64,000 nt of DNA from Microbacterium flavum. GTDB lineage: Bacteria > Actinomycetota > Actinomycetes > Actinomycetales > Microbacteriaceae. Location: contig NZ_JAFLHG010000008.1 in assembly GCF_018717645.1 (NCBI RefSeq), positions 109,543 to 173,542 on the forward strand, in the 5' to 3' direction. Of this stretch, positions 43,667 through 51,726 are shown one piece after another. Position numbers and translations under genes: made by a program. Each line of letters opens with the position of its first letter. Position 1 is the first letter of the stretch. Below the pieces are notes generated by a model that worked only from the letters and a program-made list of their open reading frames with translations, did no database searches and was not told the DNA's origin.

Positions 43667-45180
43667 GAGGGTCTCCCGTCACGCGGTGAGGGATTGGGTA
43701 TCGGTCGCCCAGCCCCGGTCGGGCGGGCGGGCGGTGTCGACGCGGCCCTCGGTGTGGTCGCCGAGCTCGGGGTCGATGACGAGGCTGCGGACGTCGACGT
43801 GGTGGCGCGCTGTGCGGTCGACGTGGCAGGTGCAGGGCGTGATCCCGCGGTCCCGGCCAGTGGTCGGCTGCTGTCCGGGCGCCCGGCAGGTCCGGCCGGC
43901 GCCGCAGCGCCGGCACGACTGGCCGCGCCCGTTCGGGAGGCGACACCAGCCGGGCTGGCTCCGATGCGCGCGGGAACGCTCATGGCCGAGCGGGCCGCGC
44001 CCGAGGCAGTGCGGCCCGCGCGCGACCCGAGACTCGAGCCCGTGGCATCCGCCGTCACGGCGCCCACGAAACTGAAAAGACCGAACACCGCAAAGGGGGC
44101 GAAGGCGACGAGGACGAGGCCGATGAGCAGCGGCCACGCCTGGGGATTCCAGATCGAGTCCATGGATGCCAACCCGTTGATGATCAGCGTGACGAACCCG
44201 ATCGTCAGCGGCGCGGTGAGCAGCAGGACGAGGAGCGCGGAAAGGTAGCGCACCACCCACTGCGGGCCGATGCTCCGAACGGGGAAGAGCATCCAGGCGA
44301 GTGGACCGACCATGATGAGCGCGGCGAGGGCGATATTGCGGAACGTGAAGACGAGCATGAGCAGCAGCATCGAGATCATCAGCAGCCCGTGGATCACGAA
44401 TCCGAAGAAGTAATTGGCGCGGCCGCCGGCCCACATCACCTGCTGCAGGGTGCCGAACAGTGCGGCGGGCCCGTCGCGGTTCATGATGAACCAGGTGAGC
44501 TCGTCGACCGCGTTGAGCACGTGTCCGGTGAGCCACAGTGTCGCCGCCGTCGCCGGGAAGGCCAGGGAAGAGCGGACGATCGCGCTGACGAGTTCGCCTC
44601 GATCGCGCGATGCGACGGCGGCCGCGATCGCCCACACCATCGCGGCGAACATCACGGCCAGCACCGCCCAGCGCCAGAACGACCACTCGCCGGTGGCAGC
44701 ACCCCACAGCGCGGTGGACGTATCGAAGCGCATCACTTCAGCGACGGCGAACATCATGGCGGTGGTTCCCGCGGCCATGCCTCGTCCAGCGTTCTCGAAC
44801 GTGAGGCAGACGACGTCACCGAGGCTGCAGCCGTACTCGACGATTCCTTCTTTGCCGCCGGCGGCTTGGATCGCGCCGGTGTGTCCCTCGTATGTGGTGC
44901 AGATGGTCACACGGTCGCCGCCGGAGAGCACGACGCGGAGGAAGCACTTCTGCGCGATGGCATCCGCTGTCGAGGTCGGCACGCATGAGATCTGGTTCGC
45001 AGTCTGCTCGCACTTCACGGGATAGGCGGGTGCGCTCCACGGCTCCCCGGCGATCTCTGTAGCGGTCGGGGTGATCGAGGCCGCGGCATCCGGCCGTTCC
45101 GCCGCCTGCGCGGACGGCGCGGCGGCGATCAGCAGCACCCCGAGCAGGGTGCCGGCGATCGCCACGCGCAAGGTACGCAT
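43663..45180 (-). CDS. VirB6/TrbL-like channel protein
   Basis: ATG 45180 (MRTLRVAIAGTLLGVLLIAA) gives a signal peptide ending near AQA-AE, and 505 residues in total. After an extracellular Cys-containing part, at least six membrane helices follow (for example FWRWAVLAVMFAAMVWAIAA and FFGFVIHGLLMISMLLLMLV). A 110-residue Ala/Pro/Ser/Thr/Arg-rich C-terminal tail closes the protein. The layout fits the polytopic VirB6/TrbL inner-membrane channel. Its start overlaps the stop of the small pilin-like gene. Confidence 0.75.
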   Translation of the reverse strand: MRTLRVAIAGTLLGVLLIAAAPSAQAAERPDAAASITPTATEIAGEPWSAPAYPVKCEQTANQISCVPTSTADAIAQKCFLRVVLSGGDRVTICTTYEGHTGAIQAAGGKEGIVEYGCSLGDVVCLTFENAGRGMAAGTTAMMFAVAEVMRFDTSTALWGAATGEWSFWRWAVLAVMFAAMVWAIAAAVASRDRGELVSAIVRSSLAFPATAATLWLTGHVLNAVDELTWFIMNRDGPAALFGTLQQVMWAGGRANYFFGFVIHGLLMISMLLLMLVFTFRNIALAALIMVGPLAWMLFPVRSIGPQWVVRYLSALLVLLLTAPLTIGFVTLIINGLASMDSIWNPQAWPLLIGLVLVAFAPFAVFGLFSFVGAVTADATGSSLGSRAGRTASGAARSAMSVPARIGASPAGVASRTGAASRAGAAAPAGPAGRPDSSRPLAGTAGSRPAPATSTAQRATTSTSAASSSTPSSATTPRAASTPPARPTGAGRPIPNPSPRDGRPS

Positions 45181-45473
45181 CAGAAACCGAAATCGAACCC
45201 GACGAACCACTGGAACAGTCCGCTCGCTGAGCCGAGCACGGCGGCTGCGATGAAGATCCAGAGGATGTTCTCGCCCGCCCAAGTGCGCACCCGGTCGGAG
45301 GCCAGGCCGCGGAAGGCGAGCGCTGCGCCGGCGATGATCAGCATGATCAGGACGACGAGCAGTGCGCCCGCGAGGATGTACGACGCGATGGTCTGAAAGC
45401 CCGCGAAGAACGGCGCGGAGAAGTCGGGTTGGATGTCGGGGACGTCGACTTCCGCCGGTCGAATGGGATACAT
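45180..45473 (-). CDS. Small two-helix membrane protein, pilin/VirB2-like
   Basis: ATG 45473 has an AGAGGAAG site. The 97-residue protein has an N-terminal polar part (MYPIRPAEVDVPDIQPDFSA) and two hydrophobic helices (IASYILAGALLVVLIMLIIA and ILWIFIAAAVLGSASGLFQW) split by a short basic loop. Size, two helices and position between the M23 hydrolase and VirB6 fit VirB2-type pilins or the small proteins that replace them in actinobacteria. The stop overlaps the VirB6-like start. Confidence 0.65.
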   Translation of the reverse strand: MYPIRPAEVDVPDIQPDFSAPFFAGFQTIASYILAGALLVVLIMLIIAGAALAFRGLASDRVRTWAGENILWIFIAAAVLGSASGLFQWFVGFDFGF

Positions 45474-45490
45474 AGTCTTCCTCTCGTGGA

Positions 45491-46126
45491 TTACTGCAGG
45501 GGGAGGCCGAGTGCGGCCATGAACGGTTCGGGATCGATGGCGATTCCGTTCCGCTGGATCTCGTAGTGCAGGTGGCATCCGGTGCTCTTTCCCGTGCTGC
45601 CCTCTGCGCCGAGCGGTGTGCCGATGTCGACGTCCTGCCCAACGGTGACCAGAAGCGAGCCCCAGACCATGTGGCCGTAGAGCGTGACGATGCCGTCTCC
45701 GTGATCGAGGCGGACGGTGTTGCCCCAGCCCGGCATCGGGCCGGCGTTGATGACTCGGCCTGCGCTCGCGGCGTGGACGACCGCGCCGCACGGCATCGCG
45801 ACGGAGGACATGTCGAAGCCCTTGTGATCCGACGGGCAATACGCGCAGCCGCGCACGGGATGCCACCCGAACCCGCGGCCCACCGTCCAGTTGCCCTCGA
45901 GCGGGTACCCCCACGCGCCGTTGGTGACCGGCGCGCTGCCGGAGTCGGGAGCGGCGGCTCCGGCGGCGGGCATGGCCTGCCCGGCGACGGCGAGCGGGAT
46001 TATCCACATCGGCGCGGATAGGACAGCGCCGAGGGCGAGCAGCACGATCAGCATGATCGCGAAGATCTTCCGGCCAGTCCTCGTGTTGCCGAGGGCGACT
46101 GCAGCTGCTGCAACCGGCGCGGGCAT
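45491..46126 (-). CDS. M23-family peptidoglycan endopeptidase
   Basis: ATG 46126 lies one base past the previous stop. The 211-residue protein has an N-terminal membrane anchor (IFAIMLIVLLALGAVLSAPM) and a lysostaphin-type domain. Metal ligands are visible in DHKGFDM (His, Asp) and CHLHYE (HxH), with GHMVW between. It would open cell-wall gaps for the mating channel, as M23 or VirB1-like hydrolases do in other systems. Confidence 0.85.
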   Translation of the reverse strand: MPAPVAAAAVALGNTRTGRKIFAIMLIVLLALGAVLSAPMWIIPLAVAGQAMPAAGAAAPDSGSAPVTNGAWGYPLEGNWTVGRGFGWHPVRGCAYCPSDHKGFDMSSVAMPCGAVVHAASAGRVINAGPMPGWGNTVRLDHGDGIVTLYGHMVWGSLLVTVGQDVDIGTPLGAEGSTGKSTGCHLHYEIQRNGIAIDPEPFMAALGLPLQ

Positions 46127-46127
46127 G

Positions 46128-46850
46128 TCAGGGCTCCAGCGGCTCCGTGAAGTAGCGCACGATCTTGCAGTCCCCAGCCTGCTGCGCACTGCCAGGCGTG
46201 GGGATGGACCCCGCGCCGCACAGCACTTGCACGCTTACCCGAGTGGTTTCGTCGAAGGAGAGTTCCCCAGAACTCCCGTCGCTGGACGTGGTGGTGAGCA
46301 CCACGTCAGCAGTCCCGATGGTCATGTCGCCGGTCTGATCGGCCGGCACGCCCTGGCGGCTGATGTCGCCGTCGACTTTCGCCGTGATCCTGCCGTTCTG
46401 TTCTGCGAGTGAGTCCCATTGCTCTTGCGGGATCACGATCGCCTGCCGCAGCTCGACCTTCACCGATTGCAAATCCGCTGCGCGCTCGGACTCGTCGTAG
46501 CGCGTGTCAGGAGTGAGCCACGTGTCGAGGTAGGTCAGCCACTCCTCGCGCGTCGACAGCGCTGTATCGAAAGTGGATGCCGCGGCCAGCGCCGCGCGGA
46601 TGTACGTTTCAGCATCCGGCGTGATGGGTTCGGGCACCCACCCCCTTTTCGTCACGGTCGCATCGACGAACTCACCGGCGCCTGCGGTGGGCACGGTCGG
46701 AGGCGCTGGTGAAGTTGTCGTCGGGGGCGTCGGATCGGCCGTATCCGTGCGGCCCGCGATCGCGGAAATGATAAGCGCGACGATTCCGATGAGGAGCACC
46801 GCGCCACCGACGATCGCCCAAGTGCGCGCTCGGTTCGCTCCTGCGGACAT
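46128..46850 (-). CDS. VirB8/TcpC-like transfer protein
   Basis: This is the first gene of the leftward operon, with ATG 46850 behind a GGAGGAGG site; a GTG at 46853 is also in frame. The 240-residue protein has one N-terminal helix (IVGGAVLLIGIVALIISAIA), a Pro/Thr linker and an extracytoplasmic domain of about 170 residues. The topology and position fit VirB8/TcpC scaffold proteins, but sequence similarity is too weak for me to be sure. Confidence 0.6.
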   Translation of the reverse strand: MSAGANRARTWAIVGGAVLLIGIVALIISAIAGRTDTADPTPPTTTSPAPPTVPTAGAGEFVDATVTKRGWVPEPITPDAETYIRAALAAASTFDTALSTREEWLTYLDTWLTPDTRYDESERAADLQSVKVELRQAIVIPQEQWDSLAEQNGRITAKVDGDISRQGVPADQTGDMTIGTADVVLTTTSSDGSSGELSFDETTRVSVQVLCGAGSIPTPGSAQQAGDCKIVRYFTEPLEP

Positions 46851-46960
46851 CACTGGCCTCCTCCACGCGCGGAAAGGATGGCGGCCATCGCCCCAGTACG
46901 AACCGTGGCTAATGGCCGTGGCCGCATGCTACGCGCGTCTCGCGCACGCGTGCCAGGGGT

Positions 46961-47038
46961 TGTGGATAAACCAGGCATCCATATCCCCCCTTGTTGCGTG
47001 CTGATCATTGACATATGTGGATAGTACAGCGATACACT
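46961..47038. promoter_or_regulatory. Promoter region of the divergent operons with DnaA-box-like sites
   Basis: TTGACA at 47008-47013 and GATACACT around 47031-47038 form a good sigma-70-type promoter reading right towards the winged-helix gene. TGTGGATAA at 46961-46969 is the exact complement of the consensus DnaA box TTATCCACA. TGTGGATAG at 47016-47024 differs by one base and lies between the -35 and -10. These may be protein-binding sites for transfer or replication control, or chance. Confidence 0.45.
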
Positions 47039-47105
47039 CTGCAAGTGAAGAACTAATTTGATCAGTTTGTTGGACGCGTGCATCCGCAGCCGCGACAATG
47101 GTTTC

Positions 47106-47423
47106 GTGCCCCGATACACCCGCCCCGCGAACAGCGAGCACGCGGAGGATCCCATCAACGCTCTCGGCAACCGAGTCCGAGCCATGATCATCGGCTACCT
47201 GCGCGAGCACCCCGACTCGCTCCGCGCAGAGATCACGGCCGCACTCGACATCCCGAAGGCGACCACGGCAAAGGCTCTCGCGACGCTCGTCGAGTACGGG
47301 CTCGTCGTGCCGGACCCGCCGCGCGAGACGGCGACGCGGGGACAGTGGGTGCGTTATCGCGTGGAAGCCACGGCGGTCAGCGAGCTGTATCTGCAGTTGG
47401 GGCAGGTTATCGGGGAGGTCTGA
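47106..47423 (+). CDS. Winged-helix transcriptional regulator
   Basis: I chose GTG 47106 (VPRYTRPANSEHAEDPINAL); the frame extends to a TTG at 47058. The 105-residue protein has a MarR/ArsR-like winged helix: IIGYLREHPDSLRAEITAALDIPKATTAKALATL, and a wing with RGQWVRYRV. It is divergent from the conjugation operon across a short control region and is the obvious candidate for its regulator. Confidence 0.75.
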   Translation: MPRYTRPANSEHAEDPINALGNRVRAMIIGYLREHPDSLRAEITAALDIPKATTAKALATLVEYGLVVPDPPRETATRGQWVRYRVEATAVSELYLQLGQVIGEV

Positions 47424-47640
47424 ATGCCGCCGCACGGCTCGACGCGATTCACGAGGACACCTGGCCGGTCCAATGGACGTACGAGTTCACGACCCTGCTA
47501 ACCCTGCTCACCCGCCTGGTGGCGGTTGGCGCGGAGCGGGCCGATCTGCTCGGCAAGATCCTTCAGTCCCCGTTTCCTGGGCGACGATCGCAGACACACT
47601 CGGGATCAGCGTCGACGAGACGATGCGGCGCTACGCCTGA
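47424..47640 (+). pseudogene. Frameshifted small HTH protein gene
   Basis: Right after the regulator, one frame reads ARLDAIHEDTWPVQWTYEF and then LLTRLVAVGAERADLL. From about 47550 the neighbouring frame continues ARQDPSVPVSWATIADTLG and ends ISVDETMRRYA at TGA 47638-47640. Together they make one credible protein of about 70 residues with a C-terminal helix-turn-helix. No single start and frame covers it, so it is broken by a one-base shift near 47548-47555 or affected by a sequencing error. Confidence 0.5.
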
Positions 47641-47673
47641 TCGGCGTCGCCGGCTCGCCATGGGCTGGAGCGC

Positions 47674-48516
47674 GTGACGTTCTCGTGGCGGATGGCCGAA
47701 GCGCTGGCGGCTGCGTACATGCGCGAGATCGGGTTCGCCGATGCGGCCACGACCCGCGCTTTGGTAGACGGCGGGCTGGATGTCATCGCGAGCAAGGCAG
47801 CCGCTCAGGTCAAACATCAGTCGTCACCCGTAGGCGCTCCCGCGGTGCAGCAACTCAAGGGTGCGGGGTGGCGCTATGCCCATCTACTGTTCTTCTCGTC
47901 GTCGGGGTTCACCGCGCTCGCGCAGGCCGCAGCGAACGACGACGGCATAGCGCTGTTCGCCTTCGACGAGCTGAACTCGGTGTCGCCGCTCAACGCGGTC
48001 GCCGAACGCCTCCCCGAGCTGCTCCGTGTTCTCGATGTCGAAGCAGACTGTCGAGCTCGCGACGAAGGAGCGTGGATCCGCAGTATGGCGTGGGGGCCGG
48101 TCGCCCTGCGCCGCGTCGATGGAAGTCTCGCGAAGTTCCCCGACCCGGTGATGACGACGAGCGAATACGAGCTCGGTCGCATCGTTCCCGATCGGCACGA
48201 GTTCCTGCGACTGCGCGAGTTCGTCAAGGACGGTCGCTACCGCCGGGATTCCGAGATCGACGAGCTCAGACAGCGCGCCGAAGAGGCGTTGGAATCCTCG
48301 CCTGACGAGACGATGCTGTGTCTCGCTGAGGTCGACAGACTACGCACCGAGAACCTGCTGGACTTCGAAAGCGAGATTGGCGCGATGGTTCCCGATGTCG
48401 CCGCGCTGCGCGAGCTCTTGCATCGCGAAACACGACAGCGCCTCGAGGCGCTCGGACGCGACCCGGGCCCGTACACTTTCGCAGACGCGTTGACCGACCG
48501 GCTCGACCTCGTCTGA
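47674..48516 (+). CDS. Mrr-like restriction endonuclease
   Basis: GTG 47674 follows a GGAG site. The 280-residue protein begins with an Mrr-type nuclease core: AEALAAAYMREIGFADA, then VDGGLDVIASKAAAQVKH with Asp36 and the QxK variant (Gln45, Lys47) seen in Mrr-like enzymes, and VGAPAVQQLKGAG. The remaining 170 residues are helical and unrecognised. Such proteins cut modified or foreign DNA. It may defend the host or stabilise the element. Confidence 0.75.
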   Translation: MTFSWRMAEALAAAYMREIGFADAATTRALVDGGLDVIASKAAAQVKHQSSPVGAPAVQQLKGAGWRYAHLLFFSSSGFTALAQAAANDDGIALFAFDELNSVSPLNAVAERLPELLRVLDVEADCRARDEGAWIRSMAWGPVALRRVDGSLAKFPDPVMTTSEYELGRIVPDRHEFLRLREFVKDGRYRRDSEIDELRQRAEEALESSPDETMLCLAEVDRLRTENLLDFESEIGAMVPDVAALRELLHRETRQRLEALGRDPGPYTFADALTDRLDLV

Positions 48517-48790
48517 GCTGGCTGCATCGGCCGCTCGAAGCTCCCTGAGCACGGAGATCTACCTGCACGAGGGCGCAGTAGCCCAGATGGAGATGAGGGA
48601 CCCCACCGCGCTCGAGAGCTGGCACTAGACCCCAGTCTTCGGCCGAGCGACCGCCGCGTCCGTCGCAGCCGATGCGCTGTCCATCGATGCCGATACCATC
48701 CGCGCCTGGCTTCTCACCCCGATGCCCGCCCGTCGTACGAGGGCCCCAGACAGCCTCGGTCCGAACGCGCAGAGGCCGTGTGATGCTCCC
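48517..48790. other. Decayed coding stretch
   Basis: The frame used by the CoiA-like fragment is open upstream and reads STEIYLHEGAVAQMEMRDPT before a TAG at 48626-48628. After the stop it continues RATAASVAADALSIDADTI. This looks like coding sequence interrupted by a nonsense codon, but I cannot name it or find its start. Confidence 0.35.
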
Positions 48791-49084
48791 ATGACGGTCG
48801 ACTTCGCCACCGGAGATCCGCGCTTCATCTATGCGATCCGCCGCGACGGTGCCCCTGGGCTGATCGAGCTGCCCGACGGCGAAGCCGGGGCGTACCGCGA
48901 CATCGCTCGCTCTCTCCTGATGTGCCCGGTGCGCGGATGTCCCTCGCCGGAGATCACGACCGTCGGGGGCGACGGACGGAGGCATCACTTCCGGCATCTC
49001 GTCCGCTCGGCCGAGACCGATCACGGGCCGGAGGCGTGGATCCATCTCGAGTCGAAGGCGGTGGCGGGGTCGATCTGGCGATGA
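48791..49084 (+). pseudogene. CoiA-like competence/nuclease family, truncated
   Basis: From ATG 48791 the 97-residue product has the N-terminal signature of CoiA-like proteins: LLMCPVRGCPSPEITTVGG (Cys pair), then GRRHHFRHL and DHGPEAWIHLESKAV. Full-length relatives run on into a nuclease domain of well over 100 residues. Here the frame stops after AGSIWR. The ISL3 element lies 237 bp further on, so the rest was probably lost in a rearrangement. Confidence 0.6.
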
Positions 49085-49236
49085 TCGAGCTCGCCAAAGA
49101 GTGCATGCTCGGCGACGACACCGTACGAGCTCTCGAGAATCGCTGCGCGCGCGAGACGCTGGAGTCCGTGCGTCCCCAGTTCGGCGGCTCCTCTCCGTCG
49201 ACGCTCGACAGCGGCGTGAACCTCGCCGAGTGGTAA
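49081..49236 (+). CDS. Small ORF after the CoiA-like fragment, 51 aa
   Basis: ATG 49081 overlaps the previous stop (ATGA) and encodes MIELAKECMLGDDTVRALEN and more, in a frame different from the CoiA fragment. It may be a genuine coupled small gene or the remains of what followed. Codon use looks plausible. No function can be assigned. Confidence 0.3.
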   Translation: MIELAKECMLGDDTVRALENRCARETLESVRPQFGGSSPSTLDSGVNLAEW

Positions 49237-49323
49237 CGTGAGCGGCCCGACACGCAGTGAACCCAGTGCGCGGTACCGGCCCAAAACGCTCACATCGCGG
49301 CGCCGATTCGAGGCCTAAGCGGC

Positions 49324-50634
49324 TCATCGCGAATGAGAGTGTAGGAGCGGTCTGAATCCGCCGGCTTCGAGGAGCGATCTGGCGACGTAGTGCGTGAGGT
49401 TCCGGAAGCCGAGGGCGGAACCGCGAAGGTGCTCGAGCCGGACGTTGATGGCCTCCGTTGGGCCGTTGCTCGTTCCGGGGCGGTCGAAGAACGCGAGGAT
49501 GTCCGCGGCGCGCTGCTTCAGCGTGCGGCCGAGGCGACGGACCTCTTTGAGCAGCGCGGGGACGCCGTTGCTGACAGAGTCGATCACCGCCCGCATCATC
49601 TCCTTCGCCTTGTTCTTGTCGGGTTCGCGGTAGGCGGCGATGATGCGCTGGTAGATGCCCCAGGTCGCTTCGACCTCGACGTGCTCCTCGGCGGCGAACA
49701 CCGCGTCGAGCCGCGCGGTCTGTTTCTTGGTGAGGAAGCTCGCGCCGGTGTGGAGGGTGCGGCGGACCCCGTAGAGCGGGTCGCCGGCGTGACCGCGGTG
49801 CCCGAGCGTGTCTTGCTGAACCCGCTGCCGGGTCCGGTCGAGCGCGTCGCCGGCGAGGCGGACGACGTGGAACGGGTCCATCACCGGGACCGCGTCGGGG
49901 AGCTCTTCGGCCGCGGCGGTCTTGAACCCGGAGAACCCGTCCATCGCGACCACCTCGATCCGGCTCGACCACTCCGCAGGCCGGGCGGCGAGCCACTCCT
50001 TGAACACCTGCTTCGAGCGGCCCTCGACCATGTCCAGCAGCCTGGCCGGGCCCGTCTTGTTCCTCGCGGGGGTGAGGTCGATGATCACGGTCACGTACTT
50101 GTCACCGAACCGTGTGTGACGCCAGACGTGCTCGTCGACACCGATCGTGGTGACCCCGTCGAACCTCGCCGGGTCATCGATCAGCCGCTTCTTGCCTTCG
50201 CTGATGATCGCGGTGTTCGCGGTATGCCACGACACCCCAAGCCCTGCTGCGGCGCGGGAGACGGTGAGGTGGTCGACCACGATCGCCGTGAGTGCCCACC
50301 CGATCCCGCCGCGGGAGATCTTCTCCCTCGGCGCCGCCGCCTTCGACGTGTCCTGCCGCCAGGTCCGGCGGCAGTGCGTGCACCGGTAGCGGCGCACCCG
50401 GACCAGCAGCGTCGTCGGCCGATGCCCGAACGGCTCATGCGCCAGCGGCCGCGTCACCGTGTCACGCGGCACGCCCTCCGCGCCGCACTTCCGACACCAC
50501 GGGTCGTCCTCGACGACGCGGCACTCCAGCACCGCCCGATCAGGCTCGAGCAGCTGCCCGACGGCTTGAAGGCCGAGCTCGTCGAGACGGCAGAACGTGG
50601 TCAGGTCAGGGGTCACGAACGTAGGGTGGTGCAA
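49324..50634 (-). CDS. ISL3-family transposase
   Basis: The 436-residue protein has the N-terminal zinc-finger pair (WCRKCGAEG, RYRCTHCRRTW), a helix-turn-helix region and the DDE catalytic domain with TIGVDEHVWRH, VVAMDGFSGF and VMDPFHVVRLAGDALD. It ends in the FFDRPGTSNGPTEAIN motif. The TTG start at 50634 directly follows an inverted repeat arm that contains its ribosome site. The stop codon lies within the left terminal repeat. The gene looks intact. Confidence 0.9.
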   Translation of the reverse strand: MHHPTFVTPDLTTFCRLDELGLQAVGQLLEPDRAVLECRVVEDDPWCRKCGAEGVPRDTVTRPLAHEPFGHRPTTLLVRVRRYRCTHCRRTWRQDTSKAAAPREKISRGGIGWALTAIVVDHLTVSRAAAGLGVSWHTANTAIISEGKKRLIDDPARFDGVTTIGVDEHVWRHTRFGDKYVTVIIDLTPARNKTGPARLLDMVEGRSKQVFKEWLAARPAEWSSRIEVVAMDGFSGFKTAAAEELPDAVPVMDPFHVVRLAGDALDRTRQRVQQDTLGHRGHAGDPLYGVRRTLHTGASFLTKKQTARLDAVFAAEEHVEVEATWGIYQRIIAAYREPDKNKAKEMMRAVIDSVSNGVPALLKEVRRLGRTLKQRAADILAFFDRPGTSNGPTEAINVRLEHLRGSALGFRNLTHYVARSLLEAGGFRPLLHSHSR

Positions 50635-50691
50635 GTCGAGGTCTTCCGGCGGATGGTGAGCGTGAGAACTTCCATCCTGGAAGACCTCGAC
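50635..50691 (-). promoter_or_regulatory. Inverted repeat covering the transposase ribosome site
   Basis: The 13-mer GTCGAGGTCTTCC at 50635-50647 and its perfect complement at 50679-50691 are separated by 31 bases. On the transposase strand the second arm is GGAAGACCTCGAC and is followed at once by the TTG start. Any transcript entering from outside the element would therefore fold and hide the GGAAGA site. Confidence 0.6.
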
Positions 50692-50746
50692 GCCTATCCG
50701 CGAACCAGCCGACGGTCCCGGGCTACACCCTCAACTGCGAAGAGCC

Positions 50747-50901
50747 CCATTTCCCTCGGGGTCTTCGAGGACGTGCGAGACTCCGATGGGCCACAGGTCC
50801 GTATAGAGACCGGCGAGCGTTTCGTGCTGTGGCCGGGCACCGCGCCGCTGGTAGTGCGATTCGGACAAACTGTTAGAGATGCGGCCAGCGACGACGCCTG
50901 A
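50747..50901 (+). pseudogene. Orphan C-terminal gene fragment
   Basis: Beginning at the right edge of the ISL3 element, an open frame reads GVFEDVRDSDGPQVRIETGE and then VLWPGTAPLVVRFGQTV, ending at TGA 50899-50901. It has normal codon use and looks like the last 50 residues of a gene whose front is gone. I do not recognise the family; a beta-sandwich tail of an enzyme is possible. Confidence 0.45.
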
Positions 50902-50974
50902 GGCTGGCAGTACATGACTACTCGACTGGCAACCCGATCGACGCGTAGGCGGCTGACGAACTGCCAAGCCCACG

Positions 50975-51664
50975 ATGCAGGCCAATAGAAAATGCGACGC
51001 ACGCAGCAATCGGGTCGACGGCATCTTCCTCAGCGAGATCAAAGTCGGCGATGAACGCGTCGCCGAACTCGCGTCTCTCGGGTTTCCCGCAGTCGGCATC
51101 AACCCTGACATCGATTTCCCTTTTCCGGCGGTGCGCCAGAGCAGCGTCGAGGCCATCACCGACCTCGTGCGGACGCTCGCCGCCCTCGGTCACACTCACA
51201 TCGCGCACGTCAGCGGGCCGACCCAGTACATCCACACGCACGAGCGCATCGCCGCCTGGCAAGGAGCGATGGAAGCGGCGGGCCTGGACGCATCGAACAT
51301 CGTCGAGGGGTCATTCACCTCCGATGGGGGGCGCACAGCGGCCGACATCCTCATGACAGGGGCCCGTCTGCCCACGGCCGTGTTCTGCGCGAACGATCTC
51401 GCCGCGATCGGATTCATGAACCGCGCCATCGAACTCGGCCATCGCGTGCCGCACGACGTCTCCGTCGCGGGGTTCGATGGGATCACGATCGGCGACCACG
51501 TCCGCCCGACGCTCAGCACGATCCGCAGCGCACCTCGCGAGCTCGGCAGAGAAGCTGCTCGCTTGCTCCTGGCGTCCATCGACGGGGAGCAAGTGCCTAG
51601 CGTCAGTCTGGCGCCGGCGCGGTTGGTGCTGCGTGACTCTGTCGCGCGGGTCGCCCAGGACTGA
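50975..51664 (+). pseudogene. LacI-family regulator lacking its DNA-binding domain
   Basis: The frame contains the LacI periplasmic-binding-like core: VDGIFLSEIKVGDERVAELA, FPAVGINPDID, LAALGHTHIAHVSGP, PTAVFCANDLAAIGFM and VPHDVSVAGFDGITIGDHV. A full LacI protein has about 120 residues before the VDGI segment, including the helix-turn-helix. Here only a short, poorly coding lead-in (MQANRKCDARSNR) exists. It was probably the regulator of the adjacent sugar operon or a neighbouring one, and lost its front in the ISL3-linked rearrangement. Confidence 0.75.
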
Positions 51665-51708
51665 TCAACCGTGGGCTCAGGTCGCGCGGTCGCAATTCAG
51701 TGTCACTC

Positions 51709-51726
51709 GGGGTGTGAAATCACCCC
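51709..51726. terminator. Weak hairpin between convergent genes
   Basis: GGGGTG and CACCCC form a 6-bp stem around TGAAAT between the LacI remnant and the GH31 gene. It includes the GH31 stop codon. It is a possible weak terminator for either strand. Confidence 0.3.

Larger units (their letters stand above)
49321..50746 (-). mobile_element. ISL3-family insertion sequence, complete
   Basis: Imperfect 25-bp terminal inverted repeats (19 of 25 identical) lie at 49321-49345 and 50722-50746, reading inward GGCTCATCGC and GGCTCTTCGC. They enclose one ISL3 transposase, 1426 bp in total. The 8-bp flanks (GCCTAAGC and CCATTTCC) differ, so no target duplication is visible. The left flank is a truncated CoiA-like region and the right flank an unrelated gene tail. 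This suggests a deletion or recombination through the element after insertion. Confidence 0.85.

Noticed and set aside
48266..49996. 576-codon leftward open frame
   Set aside because: Arg/Pro-rich translation that crosses the IS edge, the CoiA fragment and the Mrr gene in antisense. Typical high-GC shadow.
49390..50898. 503-codon rightward open frame over the ISL3 element
   Set aside because: Antisense to an intact transposase; only its last 50 codons beyond the IS look like real coding sequence and these are reported as a separate remnant.
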